A stretch of DNA of 17,449 nt from Pseudosulfitobacter sp. DSM 107133 (GCF_022788695.1 NZ_CP085163.1:1-17449), one strand, 5' to 3'; counted from the stretch's first letter, positions 7,031-13,835 are shown. Numbers and translations are program-made. Notes: generated by a model from the letters alone, not told the origin.

Positions 7031-7273
7031 TTAGTATTTTTCAACATTCTTCCACCCATATTTAGGGCCGAAGAAATGCTGCGTGATTTCTTCGAAGCGA
7101 TACCGTGCACGGCGATCACCGTGTACAGCCGAGTGGATTACGCGGAAGGGCAAACGTATGTTGCGCCGCTCGCAAGCCACTACAGCTTTGTAGAGCGGTA
7201 CGAATATAGCAAAGCGAGCTGTAGCTGCCACGAGATCACGTAAGTCCTCGAAGGTGTGTTTGAAATTTTGCAT
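7031..7273 (-). CDS. Conserved-looking hypothetical protein, 80 aa
   Basis: I do not recognise a family. The protein (MQNFKHTFEDLRDLVAATAR onward) has a mixed helical composition with several Arg/Tyr/Phe residues and two cysteine-poor halves. It has no membrane span or signal peptide. The start at 7273 has CAGGAGC about 8 bases upstream, a good Shine-Dalgarno sequence. The stop abuts the shared terminator with mobA. The opposite-strand frame over the same bases is less protein-like. It sits convergent to mobA, so it is not part of the mob operon. Confidence 0.65.
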   Translation of the reverse strand: MQNFKHTFEDLRDLVAATARFAIFVPLYKAVVACERRNIRLPFRVIHSAVHGDRRARYRFEEITQHFFGPKYGWKNVEKY

Positions 7274-7346
7274 GGGAAAAGCTCCTGATGAATCTGACGA
7301 TGTTGTCAGAAGCTTTTGGGGACGACCGCTAACCTTCCCTGACCCC

Positions 7347-7376
7347 CTTCATTGTTCTTGAAATATCCTCGGGGGT
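7347..7376 (-). repeat. Post-hairpin motif, copy B
   Basis: The inverted counterpart of 1490-1521. On the minus strand it reads ACCCCCGAGGATATTTC..GAACAATGAAG, directly after the hairpin at 7377-7397. See copy A. Confidence 0.6.
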
Positions 7377-7397
7377 CTGGGGGCAGACAGCCCCCAG
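7377..7397 (-). terminator. Hairpin terminator downstream of the integrase operon
   Basis: CTGGGGGC (7377-7384) pairs with GCCCCCAG (7390-7397) across a 5-base loop. Read on the minus strand it follows the leftward integrase and 119-aa genes, with the shared CCCCCGAGGATATTTC motif after it. No T run is present, so it may be factor-assisted or a processing and stability structure. Confidence 0.55.
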
Positions 7398-7438
7398 AAT
7401 TTTAGCCAGACCATTACCTACGATGTAACCGCAGACCG

Positions 7439-7750
7439 TTGCGGGCAGACGTAGAAATTGTTGTCAGGTATTTTGAAAAAGTGAATGATATCAGAGACTT
7501 GTCTGCGTGCATTGTGGAAACGCCAGAGGACAGAATAACATTTGCCGCAATAACTGAACGTGTTTCGCTAAATACAATGCGAAGGTCATTGAGGAGATCA
7601 AAAGTGGCGGAAGAACCAGAAAAGTTTGTCTTGAGGTTGCTGGGAGTCGTCGAAGCTGAGGCAACAGGTCGAAGAACCATCAACCGACTGCTCAGTTTAG
7701 TATTCCTAATTGTGTGCGCCGTTGTTGCGATTGCGTACGCAGCGCTATGA
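7439..7750 (+). CDS. Possible tail-anchored small membrane protein
   Basis: A 103-aa frame that reads like a protein: a charged, soluble N-terminal part (VEIVVRYFEKVNDIRDLSAC, then ETPEDRITFAAITERVSLN), followed by one hydrophobic C-terminal segment (LLSLVFLIVCAVVAIAYAAL) ending in ALstop, typical of a tail anchor. The only upstream start is TTG 7439, with no clear Shine-Dalgarno sequence. The frame stays open back to 7406, so it could be an N-terminally truncated remnant. The competing 131-aa minus-strand frame is Ser/Thr-rich and looks like a shadow. Function unknown. Confidence 0.45.
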   Translation: MRADVEIVVRYFEKVNDIRDLSACIVETPEDRITFAAITERVSLNTMRRSLRRSKVAEEPEKFVLRLLGVVEAEATGRRTINRLLSLVFLIVCAVVAIAYAAL

Positions 7751-7760
7751 TAAAGCGCTC

Positions 7761-8120
7761 TTACGCTGTCTCGACCTGTGGCCCGCTGTGAATTTTGACC
7801 TTCGCCCACGATATGCGCAGCTCTTGAAACTGGACGAATGCGCCCGTTTCTTGACCGTTGGATTTTTCACGCAAAGACGTGTCTACCCACTCCACATTGA
7901 AGTTTGAGAGCTTAAGCTGATTGACAAGCTGCTTTGCGGCCTTTGTTTCCTTCAGGTTGGCCGCGAGGGTCTGGCTGACGCGAATGTACCCCCTGCCCTG
8001 CGTGGCAGCGTTCACGATAGCTTCCTTGATATCCTCATAGGCAAAAACGGTTTTGGCGTATTTTTCGCGGTATGCGTTCGTGAGTTCGAGCACGGCCACC
8101 ACGTCGGGGATTTTGTTCAT
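7761..8120 (-). CDS. Unknown 119-aa protein coupled to the integrase
   Basis: Starts at ATG 8120, overlapping the integrase stop in an ATGA, so translation is probably coupled and the two proteins are likely needed together. The sequence (MNKIPDVVAVLELTNAYREK onward) is soluble, with predicted helices (YEDIKEAIVNAATQG; LKETKAAKQLVNQLKL) and a C-terminal beta-like stretch (FNVEWVD, FQELRISWAKVKI). I recognise no family, HTH or catalytic motif. Candidate roles are a recombination directionality factor or another integrase partner; this is inference from the overlap alone. Confidence 0.75.
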   Translation of the reverse strand: MNKIPDVVAVLELTNAYREKYAKTVFAYEDIKEAIVNAATQGRGYIRVSQTLAANLKETKAAKQLVNQLKLSNFNVEWVDTSLREKSNGQETGAFVQFQELRISWAKVKIHSGPQVETA

Positions 8121-8977
8121 CCAAGATATGCTTTCGTTACATCTAGGCGGCTGTGGCCAAGTTCTTCCGCAATGGTGAGCCGTGCATCACGGTCAGCCTG
8201 CTTGTCGGCGGCACTGAGGCGCTTTGTGGCCTCTCCCCCGTCTTTGGGGCAGCGCAGCCCTGTAAGCGCTTTGTAGCGCCATTGAGCGTAGTTATGGCGC
8301 AGGCCGTGCAAGTTGGTCATGCCGGCCTTGAGCGTCTGATATTCAAACGCCTTGCGGTGCTCGATGTAGGTCTTTTCATCTGGAATGAGACTAGCATCGC
8401 CTACAGTGTCGCGGACTTCGTTCAGAAGGGCGCGGTGGCGGTCGGTCAGAACAGGAATTTCCCGATAGCGACCACCCTTTGTCCAGCTCGGTTTGAGGGC
8501 GATTTTATCGCCCTTGTCGGCAAGCCGAGGCTGGAATTTTAACGCCTCCTCGATGCGAAGCCCGAAGGCAGCAGCCATCCGAACAGCAAGCTGCATTCGG
8601 GCACATGGGAGCTTTGCGACCTTATCGAGATTGAGGCGTTGTCCTTTGTTTACGTCCGACGTGCTACGGCGCTCGATGCCGTAGGCATCATTGGTGCGGT
8701 GCACGACCGAGGCTTTGTTGATGGATTTTGCCCACCATCGCAGCGTTGACATGCGGTTTTTCAAAACGCCTGTGCTGATGCCCTGCTTTTGCCAATCGCG
8801 CACAAGGCGCTCTATGTGCTTGGGCTTCAGGCTCTTGGCTGAAGGCAGGCGGAAACCGCTATTCTTCAAATCCTGCGCCATAGCTTGCGCCATGCGGGCG
8901 CGGTCTGCTTGTGTTTGGCGTGACCCAGTGCGGTCGCTCTTGGTCAGCCTCTTTAAATCAAATGCCAAAGCGTCCAT
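8117..8977 (-). CDS. Tyrosine recombinase (integrase-domain protein)
   Basis: Cuts and rejoins DNA at a specific site. Residues about 1-90 form the SAM-like core-binding domain (SLKPKHIERLVRDWQKQGIS). The catalytic part shows R141 (AAAFGLRIEEAL), H224-x-x-R227 (HGLRHNYAQ), H275 (ELGHSRLDV) and the nucleophile Y284 two residues from the end. I chose ATG 8977 because AAGGAAAG lies upstream and the N-terminus (MDALAFDLKRL) then fits the fold. ATG 9019 and 9055 are in frame and would add 14 or 26 residues. The gene overlaps the 119-aa gene by 4 bp. Its target may be on the plasmid (dimer resolution) or chromosomal. No att site could be assigned. Confidence 0.88.
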   Translation of the reverse strand: MDALAFDLKRLTKSDRTGSRQTQADRARMAQAMAQDLKNSGFRLPSAKSLKPKHIERLVRDWQKQGISTGVLKNRMSTLRWWAKSINKASVVHRTNDAYGIERRSTSDVNKGQRLNLDKVAKLPCARMQLAVRMAAAFGLRIEEALKFQPRLADKGDKIALKPSWTKGGRYREIPVLTDRHRALLNEVRDTVGDASLIPDEKTYIEHRKAFEYQTLKAGMTNLHGLRHNYAQWRYKALTGLRCPKDGGEATKRLSAADKQADRDARLTIAEELGHSRLDVTKAYLG

Positions 8978-9175
8978 GGCATAAGTCTTTCCTTGGTTTA
9001 TCTTGGTTGCCGTTTTCATGGTGAGTGAAAATGGCCTGCTGAGATGCCGTAGCATGGTCAGCCCGCACCGAAGCGCGGAAGCAGCCGAAGTACTTGGTAA
9101 ATTACTCTGTTCGTTCGCTTACTTGGTTCTCCTACAGTTTGTGTTGCGGCCATGCGGCCGTGTCGGTTTCAGCCG

Positions 9176-9298
9176 TCATTGGCAGGCAATGCAATTCCTT
9201 TCTGTGTGCCTCTCGCGGGCGCCGCCCGCTGTGCCTGTTGGCCTGTTTCGGGTCGGGGGTGGTTGTGGCGGTCGTCCGCCATAGTCGTCATGGTTCAT
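9176..9298 (-). CDS. Possible 40-aa proline-rich small ORF
   Basis: ATG 9298 is preceded by AAGGA eight bases upstream (a good site). It encodes MNHDDYGGRPPQPPPTRNRP and a basic tail ending CIACQ. It lies between the 9311-9523 frame and the integrase on the same strand. There is no recognisable domain, and its length makes chance possible. Confidence 0.25.
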   Translation of the reverse strand: MNHDDYGGRPPQPPPTRNRPTGTAGGARERHTERNCIACQ

Positions 9299-9310
9299 AG
9301 GACAGTCCTT

Positions 9311-9523
9311 TCATGTGTAAATGGGATGATGCGCTTTAACGGGGCATAATGTTGCGCGCGGGACGCCAACTGCACGATGCCCATCATCGCCGTCGGTCGT
9401 CACGCGCCAGTCACTTATGAAGCCGTGTCCAAGATTGGCGGCTGACATGGGGTAACCGTCGCCGTCACGTCCGAATATGAAATTCGCCCGTGACGGCTCT
9501 GCCGCAGAATGGCCGATGGCCAT
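9311..9523 (-). CDS. Possible 70-aa hypothetical protein
   Basis: A frame from ATG 9523 (upstream TTG at 9559 also open) encoding MAIGHSAAEPSRANFIFGRD, then DGDGYPMSAANLGHGF, ISDWRVTTDGDDGHRAVGV and KAHHPIYT. The composition is balanced and globular-looking, and its stop is 12 bp before the next small ORF. No family is recognised and the Shine-Dalgarno sequence is unconvincing. The upstream bases are part of a hairpin-rich stretch, so the reading frame may be incidental. Confidence 0.35.
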   Translation of the reverse strand: MAIGHSAAEPSRANFIFGRDGDGYPMSAANLGHGFISDWRVTTDGDDGHRAVGVPRATLCPVKAHHPIYT

Positions 9524-9772
9524 GGGGGAGACCCCCACGGGGCGATGCCCCTCCCCCAAGCGCTACGCGCTCACAGCACTCAAAGTGCTGCGTGAAGTGC
9601 TAAGGGGCGCTGCCCCTCGCGCAGCCAATGGGTGAAGGCGCAAGCGCCCGTCAGTCAGATTATTTTCCCCTGCCCTGCGGGCATTCCTCGCGAGGCAAAA
9701 TAATCAGTCTGCCGCCCTTGGCTTTGCTACCCCTGCACTCGCCGTGTGGCAGGGTTCCAAATACTTGGAACC
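9523..9772. repeat. Cluster of short hairpins (structured non-coding region)
   Basis: Successive perfect inverted repeats occur: 9523-9537 (TGGGGG-AGA-CCCCCA), 9539-9551 (GGGGC-GAT-GCCCC), 9559-9571 (AGCGC-TAC-GCGCT), 9574-9590 (CAGCACT-CAA-AGTGCTG), 9604-9616 (GGGGC-GCT-GCCCC), 9637-9648 (GGCGC-AA-GCGCC), 9672-9682 (GCCC-TGC-GGGC), 9686-9695 (CCTCGCGAGG) and 9753-9772 (GGTTCCAA-ATAC-TTGGAACC). GATTATTTT (9658-9666) with AAAATAATC (9697-9705) encloses two of them. Most loops are three bases. No convincing gene covers 9524-9868. The role is unknown: candidates are a single-strand initiation site, a recombination site or transcript ends. Confidence 0.6.
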
Positions 9773-9892
9773 TGCATTGATTGAGGTGTGACCGATCCCG
9801 AGGGTGCTTCCATTTGGATATGTCAGAAAAAAGGTAGGAACTATTCGCACCTTGTGTCATAATGTTCAATGAAACAAGGAAAGATGCCTACC

Positions 9893-10165
9893 ATGGCGAA
9901 TACGAAAAAGAGCTTTGTTGTTGGTGACCGCTTTGATGCGTTCATCGCGCAGCAGGTAGAAGAAGGCCGCTTCAACAACTCAAGTGAGGTTGTGCGGGCT
10001 GGCCTGAGAATGCTTGAAGACCATGAACACCGCCTCGCCTCGATGCGGGCGCATGTCCAAGCATCTCTGAACGACCCACGGCCACGGGTGCCAATGGATG
10101 AAGGATTTGATCGTCTCGAAGCCAAATACACGGCGCTTGCGCAAGGCACTGCTGTCGCCGAATGA
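9893..10165 (+). CDS. parD: ParD-family antitoxin (ribbon-helix-helix)
   Basis: The labile antitoxin that neutralises the downstream ParE and represses the operon. From ATG 9893 it has 90 aa: an N-terminal RHH DNA-binding part (SFVVGDRFDAFIAQQVEEGR, FNNSSEVVRAGLRMLE) and a C-terminal toxin-binding tail. I prefer 9893 because AAGGA (9876-9880) lies upstream, and a -10-like CATAAT (9858-9863) would start the transcript near 9870. ATG 9869 and 9884 are in frame. The stop overlaps the parE start by 4 bp (ATGA), so synthesis is coupled. Confidence 0.9.
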   Translation: MANTKKSFVVGDRFDAFIAQQVEEGRFNNSSEVVRAGLRMLEDHEHRLASMRAHVQASLNDPRPRVPMDEGFDRLEAKYTALAQGTAVAE

Positions 10166-10470
10166 AGCAAGTCCCTGTGTATCTGTCAGCGCAGGCAGAA
10201 GAAGACCTAGAGGGCATTGCAGATTTCATCTTTGAACGGAGCGGAGAGCCACTCATTGCGCTTGGGTTTGTCCAGCGCATACGCGCACGCTGTCATAAGA
10301 TTGGCCTTGCACCCGCAGGTGGAGCGCCCCGCCCCGACTTTGGTGAAAATATCCGCCTTGTGCCGTTCGAGAAATCCGCCGTCATTTTGTACAGGTATGA
10401 GGAAAACGAGGTGGAGATTGTGGCGGTGTTCTACGGTGGTCAGGACTATGCGGCGGCTATGACTAAATAG
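10162..10470 (+). CDS. parE: ParE-family toxin
   Basis: A stable toxin of the RelE/ParE superfamily; characterised ParE proteins poison DNA gyrase. The 102-aa length is normal. The pattern PVYLSAQAEEDLEGIADFIF, then PRPDFGENIRLVPFEKSAVI, LYRY and EVEIVAVFYGGQDY follows the family order of N-terminal helices followed by a beta sheet with the conserved R-x-x-P and Y-R segments. It starts inside the parD stop codon. In a plasmid the pair serves addiction, killing or arresting cells that lose the DNA. Confidence 0.92.
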   Translation: MKQVPVYLSAQAEEDLEGIADFIFERSGEPLIALGFVQRIRARCHKIGLAPAGGAPRPDFGENIRLVPFEKSAVILYRYEENEVEIVAVFYGGQDYAAAMTK

Positions 10471-10491
10471 GCAACGAAGAGCGATGCTTGA

Positions 10492-10513
10492 AACAACGGC
10501 CTATGCTGTTGTT
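10492..10513 (+). terminator. Hairpin downstream of parDE
   Basis: AACAACGGC pairs with GCTGTTGTT across a CTAT loop (nine pairs, one G-U), 21 bp after the parE stop. There is no T run, so it is either a weak terminator or an RNA-stabilising end. Confidence 0.45.
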
Positions 10514-10591
10514 ACAAGCGCTACATACAAGGGCTTATACGCCTTAATTCTGGTGGGATGACCCATAGCAGAGAGAGCCTGAGGGAGGGAA

Positions 10592-10646
10592 AGAGGCATA
10601 GGACGACCAGCCCTAGCAGGTTGCTAAGGTCGGCCCCTGTGCCTCT
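10592..10646. ncRNA. 55-base near-continuous hairpin, candidate structured RNA or palindromic site
   Basis: Three stacked helices run through the whole segment. The outer stem is 10592-10602 with 10636-10646 (11 pairs, one G-U as RNA on the plus strand). The middle is CGACC 10604-10608 with GGTCG 10628-10632. The inner is TAGCA 10614-10618 with TGCTA 10622-10626, loop GGT. The surrounding 10471-10909 has no convincing gene; a 72-aa minus-strand frame there looks random. No T run follows on either strand. It could be an RNA element, a strong transcription end or a protein-binding palindrome. Confidence 0.4.
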
Positions 10647-10898
10647 CTGATCCATAGCGTCGGTCGCCGTCGGTCAGTCAGAGGCCCGTTGGTCTCAAAG
10701 GAGAAAAGCCAAACGGTCGATCACAACTTGCGAAAGCTTTCCCTAGCCTCCGGCGACCCCGCTTTGATCTTTCGGACTGCGGTTGGGATATGGTCGCGCC
10801 CATTGGTATCCCGATAAATCCTGTCGCCAATGTCTGTAAACCACCCGACAGGTTAATGAGAACATAATGGCAACAAGCATCGCTGTCTAGACCCAATT

Positions 10899-10936
10899 AC
10901 TCCTGTCAATCATCGATGGCGGTAGAGTACAGGAGT
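10899..10936 (-). terminator. Weak inverted repeat at the end of the immA gene
   Basis: ACTCCTGT (10899-10906) and ACAGGAGT (10929-10936) pair perfectly around a 22-base loop that includes the ancestral stop codon of the metallopeptidase gene. There is no T run, so its role as a terminator is uncertain. Confidence 0.3.
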
Positions 10937-11110
10937 GTCCCATTCCTCTTCGGTTTCTTCGATCTCTGCTGTCAGCAGTGTCATACGAAACCCATTCTGC
11001 TGGGCAAGTGTTTGCTCGAACAAGCAGACCCCGGCAGCATTTCTCAACCAAGTGCAAGGATCGACTTCAATACAATCTGAGATTTCGCCAATTCCGGCAT
11101 TAGAAAGAAC
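10910..11110 (-). pseudogene. ImmA/IrrE metallopeptidase gene, 3' part (orphaned by IS66)
   Basis: On the minus strand, the bases beyond the IS66 left end continue the interrupted frame: after the duplicated octamer they read S-NAGIGEISDCIEVDPCTWLR and so on to EEEWDTPVLYRHR-stop at 10910-10912. The 63 codons after the junction join exactly to the upstream part (..KDSVSVL-S-NAGIGE..), giving a 288-aa ancestral protein. It has no start of its own and is not expected to be made. The lost segment is a small C-terminal domain with an acidic end, possibly for regulation or partner binding. Confidence 0.88.
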
Positions 11111-11125
11111 GTAACCGCCCCATTG

Positions 11126-11422
11126 CTACCGCAGTGATTTAGCTTTGATGCGTGTCACCAGATCGGTGTCATCCACGAAGTTATCAAGGAACTCATGCCA
11201 TGTTTTGTTGGTGATGCGAGCGGCGCGGATCATTTCCTTCAACTCTTCGATCCCGTCATCGGTCAGTGCGGTGATTGTTTCGTCGGGTCCGACGTAGATG
11301 CTGACGATGTTTCCATAGGTCAGGTTGTCGTCGTTGTAGATGATCGCTTCAAGAAGTTCGGCATCCTCACCCAACATTCTGGCGACGTAATCGATAGTGC
11401 AAACATGGGTCACCGCAGCCAT
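11126..11422 (-). CDS. Accessory ORF carried by the IS66 element, 98 aa
   Basis: Starts at ATG 11422, sharing a base with the tnpC stop (TGATG), and ends with TAG inside the left terminal repeat, so it belongs to the IS, not the plasmid. The sequence is acidic and helical (MAAVTHVCTIDYVARMLGED, ELLEAIIYNDDNLTYGN, EELKEMIRAA, WHEFLDNFVDD). I recognise no domain. A longer in-frame start at 11467 would overlap tnpC and lacks a reason to be used. Coupling to the transposase suggests a transposition helper or a passenger. Function unknown. Confidence 0.8.
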   Translation of the reverse strand: MAAVTHVCTIDYVARMLGEDAELLEAIIYNDDNLTYGNIVSIYVGPDETITALTDDGIEELKEMIRAARITNKTWHEFLDNFVDDTDLVTRIKAKSLR

Positions 11423-13035
11423 CAGGCGGCCTTTGATTGTGCAGTTGCCAGCGGCACCCAATTCCACGGCAGCAGTTCATCCAGCCGGTTGATCTTGTGA
11501 TCGTGGATACGGTCGAAGATGTCAGCCAGATAGGCCAGCGGGTCAAGGCCGTTGAGCTTGGCCGTTTCGATGATGGTCATAGCGCGGGCCAAGGTTTCCG
11601 CACCGGTATCTGCCCCTGCAAATAACCAATTCTTACGTCCAATTCCAATCGGTCGCAGGGCACGTTCAGCAGGGTTGTTGTCGATGGCCACACGTCCATC
11701 GGTCAGAAATAGGCTGAAGGCCTCCTGTCGACTGAGGCCGTAGCGGAAGGCTTTGGCCAGGTCGCTTTTACCCGGGATGCGCAGAAGCTGTTGTTCGGAC
11801 CAGACAAAGAAGGCCTCGACTTGTGGGCGGCTGAGCTTTTGACGCGTCGCATAACGGACGTCAGCGGGCTGACCGTTGATGTCTCGTTCAATATCGTAGA
11901 ACTTGCCGATCCGGTCGAGTGCCTCGCGGGCGATCTCGGACTTGGTCGAGGCCCAAAAATCGTGGAAGTCTCGGCGCAGGTGAGCCCAACAGGCCGCCTC
12001 GCGTAAACGCCGCGTGCCATCGGGGTCAGGCTCATAGAGCTTGGCATAACCCTTGTAGCCGTCAGCCTGAAGGATGCCGCGGGCGTTGGCCAGATGGCCG
12101 AGAACATGCTCTTCCTTCCAGTCTGGCGCAAAGCGATAGACAGCACCCGGTGGCGATGCCCCCGCCCAAGGGCGTTGATCGCGCACATAGGCCCAGATCC
12201 GGCCTTGTTTAACCCCTTTGCCAAGCCCCTTGTCGCGCAAAGAGCGATCCAGCACCCGGATGGGTGTGTCGTCCGCATGCAGCAGGTCGCTGGCCATGAT
12301 GTCAGCCTCGATCCGCTCGATCAGCGGCGACAGGGTTTTCATGGCGCGGCCACACCAGCCTACCAGCGTGCTTTCGGGAATGTCTGCCCCCATTCGCGCG
12401 AAGATCTCGTGTTGGCGATATAACGGAAGGTGGTCGTCAAACTTCGAGACCAGCACATGTGCGAGCAGGTTCGGCCCTGCCATGCTGCCCGGGATCGGAC
12501 GGCTGGGGGCCGGTTCCTGCACCATCCGCTCACAACGGCGACAGGATTTCTTGATCCGGGCGATCTGGATCACCTTCATCTGGGCGGCGATCATGTCCAG
12601 CAATTCGCTGACATCCTCGCCTACCACGCGCAGGTCGCCGCCGCAGTCAGGGCAGCAGGTGCCGGGGTCCAGTTCACGACGCTCGCGCGGGGTCGTATCC
12701 GAAACCCGTGGTCGGCGGCGCAAAGCGGGCGCATCAGCAGTGTCTGGTGACGGTTCATCCTGCCCTTCGTCGATGGGGGCTTCATCGCCTTCAGCCACCG
12801 CGACCAATAAATCTTCCAGCGCCAGTTCCAACTGTTCGATCTCGCGCTCGATCTTTTCCGAGGATTTGCCAAAGGCCAGTTTCTGCAACTTGGCGATCCG
12901 CAGGCGAAGCGCCTGAACCAGCTGGTCATGAACCCGCAACGTAGCCGATATCTTGGCATTCTCCGCTTGCAAAGCCGCGATCATCGCCTTCAACACAGCG
13001 GGGTCATCGGGGAGGTTTTCGGCGTGTTTCGACAT
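11422..13035 (-). CDS. tnpC: IS66 transposase TnpC
   Basis: The catalytic transposase, 537 aa from ATG 13035 (MSKHAENLPDD). A GTG/ATG-type start at 13050 adds five residues. It has an N-terminal leucine-zipper-like region (LKAMIAALQAENAKISATL), a zinc finger with CPDC..CRRC, and the DDE domain with D in HADDTPIRVLD, D in LQADGYKGYAKLY and E in IDNNPAERALRPIGIG, followed by the IS66 C-terminal domain (LAYLADIFDRIHDHKINRLDELLPW). Full length for the family, with no breaks. Confidence 0.96.
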   Translation of the reverse strand: MSKHAENLPDDPAVLKAMIAALQAENAKISATLRVHDQLVQALRLRIAKLQKLAFGKSSEKIEREIEQLELALEDLLVAVAEGDEAPIDEGQDEPSPDTADAPALRRRPRVSDTTPRERRELDPGTCCPDCGGDLRVVGEDVSELLDMIAAQMKVIQIARIKKSCRRCERMVQEPAPSRPIPGSMAGPNLLAHVLVSKFDDHLPLYRQHEIFARMGADIPESTLVGWCGRAMKTLSPLIERIEADIMASDLLHADDTPIRVLDRSLRDKGLGKGVKQGRIWAYVRDQRPWAGASPPGAVYRFAPDWKEEHVLGHLANARGILQADGYKGYAKLYEPDPDGTRRLREAACWAHLRRDFHDFWASTKSEIAREALDRIGKFYDIERDINGQPADVRYATRQKLSRPQVEAFFVWSEQQLLRIPGKSDLAKAFRYGLSRQEAFSLFLTDGRVAIDNNPAERALRPIGIGRKNWLFAGADTGAETLARAMTIIETAKLNGLDPLAYLADIFDRIHDHKINRLDELLPWNWVPLATAQSKAA

Positions 13036-13097
13036 GCGCCTGACTACCAAAAGTCAGGTTAAAACGCCATATAAATAACGTGAATCCTAGCGCACAA

Positions 13098-13445
13098 TCA
13101 CCCCACGCGCGCCGGCGGAGCACCCCAATCGGGACGCCGCCAGTCGATCCCTTCCCACAACATCGCAAGCTGCGCCGAGGTCAGCCGCATCGCCCCATCC
13201 TGGGCATTTGGCCAAGGGAAACGGCCTCGTTCGAGCACCTTGTAATAGAGGCAAAACCCTTGCCCATCCCAGAACAGAAGCTTGATCCGGTCACCCCGAC
13301 GGCCTCGAAACGCAAACACCGCCCCACTGGTAGGCTTTTGTCGCAACACGTCCTGGGTCAGCGCCGCCAGCCCTGCGATCCCCTTGCGCATATCCGTGAC
13401 ACCGCAGGCCAGATACACACGCACACCGGTGCCCGGGCCGATCAT
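13098..13445 (-). CDS. tnpB: IS66 Orf2 / TnpB
   Basis: The 115-aa IS66 Orf2-like protein, required with TnpA and TnpC for IS66 transposition. The family signature is clear: VYLACGVTDMRKGIAGLAAL, VFAFRGRRGDRIKLLFWDGQ and GFCLYYKVLERGRF. Its start overlaps the tnpA stop by 4 bp, and it lies 62 bp before tnpC. Confidence 0.95.
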   Translation of the reverse strand: MIGPGTGVRVYLACGVTDMRKGIAGLAALTQDVLRQKPTSGAVFAFRGRRGDRIKLLFWDGQGFCLYYKVLERGRFPWPNAQDGAMRLTSAQLAMLWEGIDWRRPDWGAPPARVG

Positions 13446-13822
13446 GCCCCTTCCACCGCGCGGATCAGGCCCGACAGCGCAGCCGGATCGACCGTGCTTT
13501 CAAAATGCAAACTGCGCCCGCCACGCAGGCGCAATTCAACAGCAACTGGAGGCGGCAGTTCAGCGACCGGTGCCTGCGCCACCGGCACCCCTGCAGTCAC
13601 GGGCATGTCCAACGGCAAGAAAAGCGCCCCGGCATCGGGCGACCACAAGCCTTTTTTCTTCAGTTCATGTCGCCACGCGTAAATCTGTTGTCGCTTAATC
13701 TCATGGCGCTGCGCAACCTGCGTCACGCTCGCCCCGGCAATCCCAACCGACCCGACAATCTCAAGCTTGTCGTCGTCATGCCAAAAGCGTCGCCGCTCCG
13801 CCCCAAGAATTTCGCCACGCAT
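13442..13822 (-). CDS. tnpA: IS66 TnpA (HTH protein)
   Basis: The 126-aa first protein of the IS66 operon, with a helix-turn-helix (IAGASVTQVAQRHEIKRQQI, YAWRHELKKKG) that probably binds the element ends, and a C-terminal PPPVAVELRLRGGR segment seen in the family. The ATG at 13822 lies about 100 bp inside the right end, behind a set of GACGTC palindromes. Confidence 0.92.
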   Translation of the reverse strand: MRGEILGAERRRFWHDDDKLEIVGSVGIAGASVTQVAQRHEIKRQQIYAWRHELKKKGLWSPDAGALFLPLDMPVTAGVPVAQAPVAELPPPVAVELRLRGGRSLHFESTVDPAALSGLIRAVEGA

Positions 13823-13835
13823 TCCAGACCCCGCA

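Noticed and set aside
6959..7243. 94-aa plus-strand frame overlapping the mobA end
   Set aside because: It runs through the terminator hairpin and opposite a better-supported 80-aa gene with a good ribosome site.
7414..7809. 131-aa minus-strand frame
   Set aside because: Its Ser/Thr-rich composition looks like a shadow; the plus-strand frame over the same bases is more protein-like.
9003..9300. Plus-strand frames of 93 and 68 aa upstream of the integrase
   Set aside because: Cys/Gly/Arg-rich, no convincing ribosome site, and partly antisense to the integrase N-terminus.
9387..10675. Direct 12-bp repeats TCGCCGTCGGTC at 9387-9398 and 10664-10675 bracketing the hairpin cluster and parDE, possible att sites
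   Set aside because: Several 12-mer matches are expected by chance in 17 kb, and nothing else at the borders supports integration.
10678..10896. 72-aa minus-strand frame
   Set aside because: No start signal and no protein-like pattern.
12218..12916. 232-aa plus-strand frame in the IS66 element
   Set aside because: It is antisense to tnpC and Arg/Ser-rich, a common shadow of a GC-rich gene.
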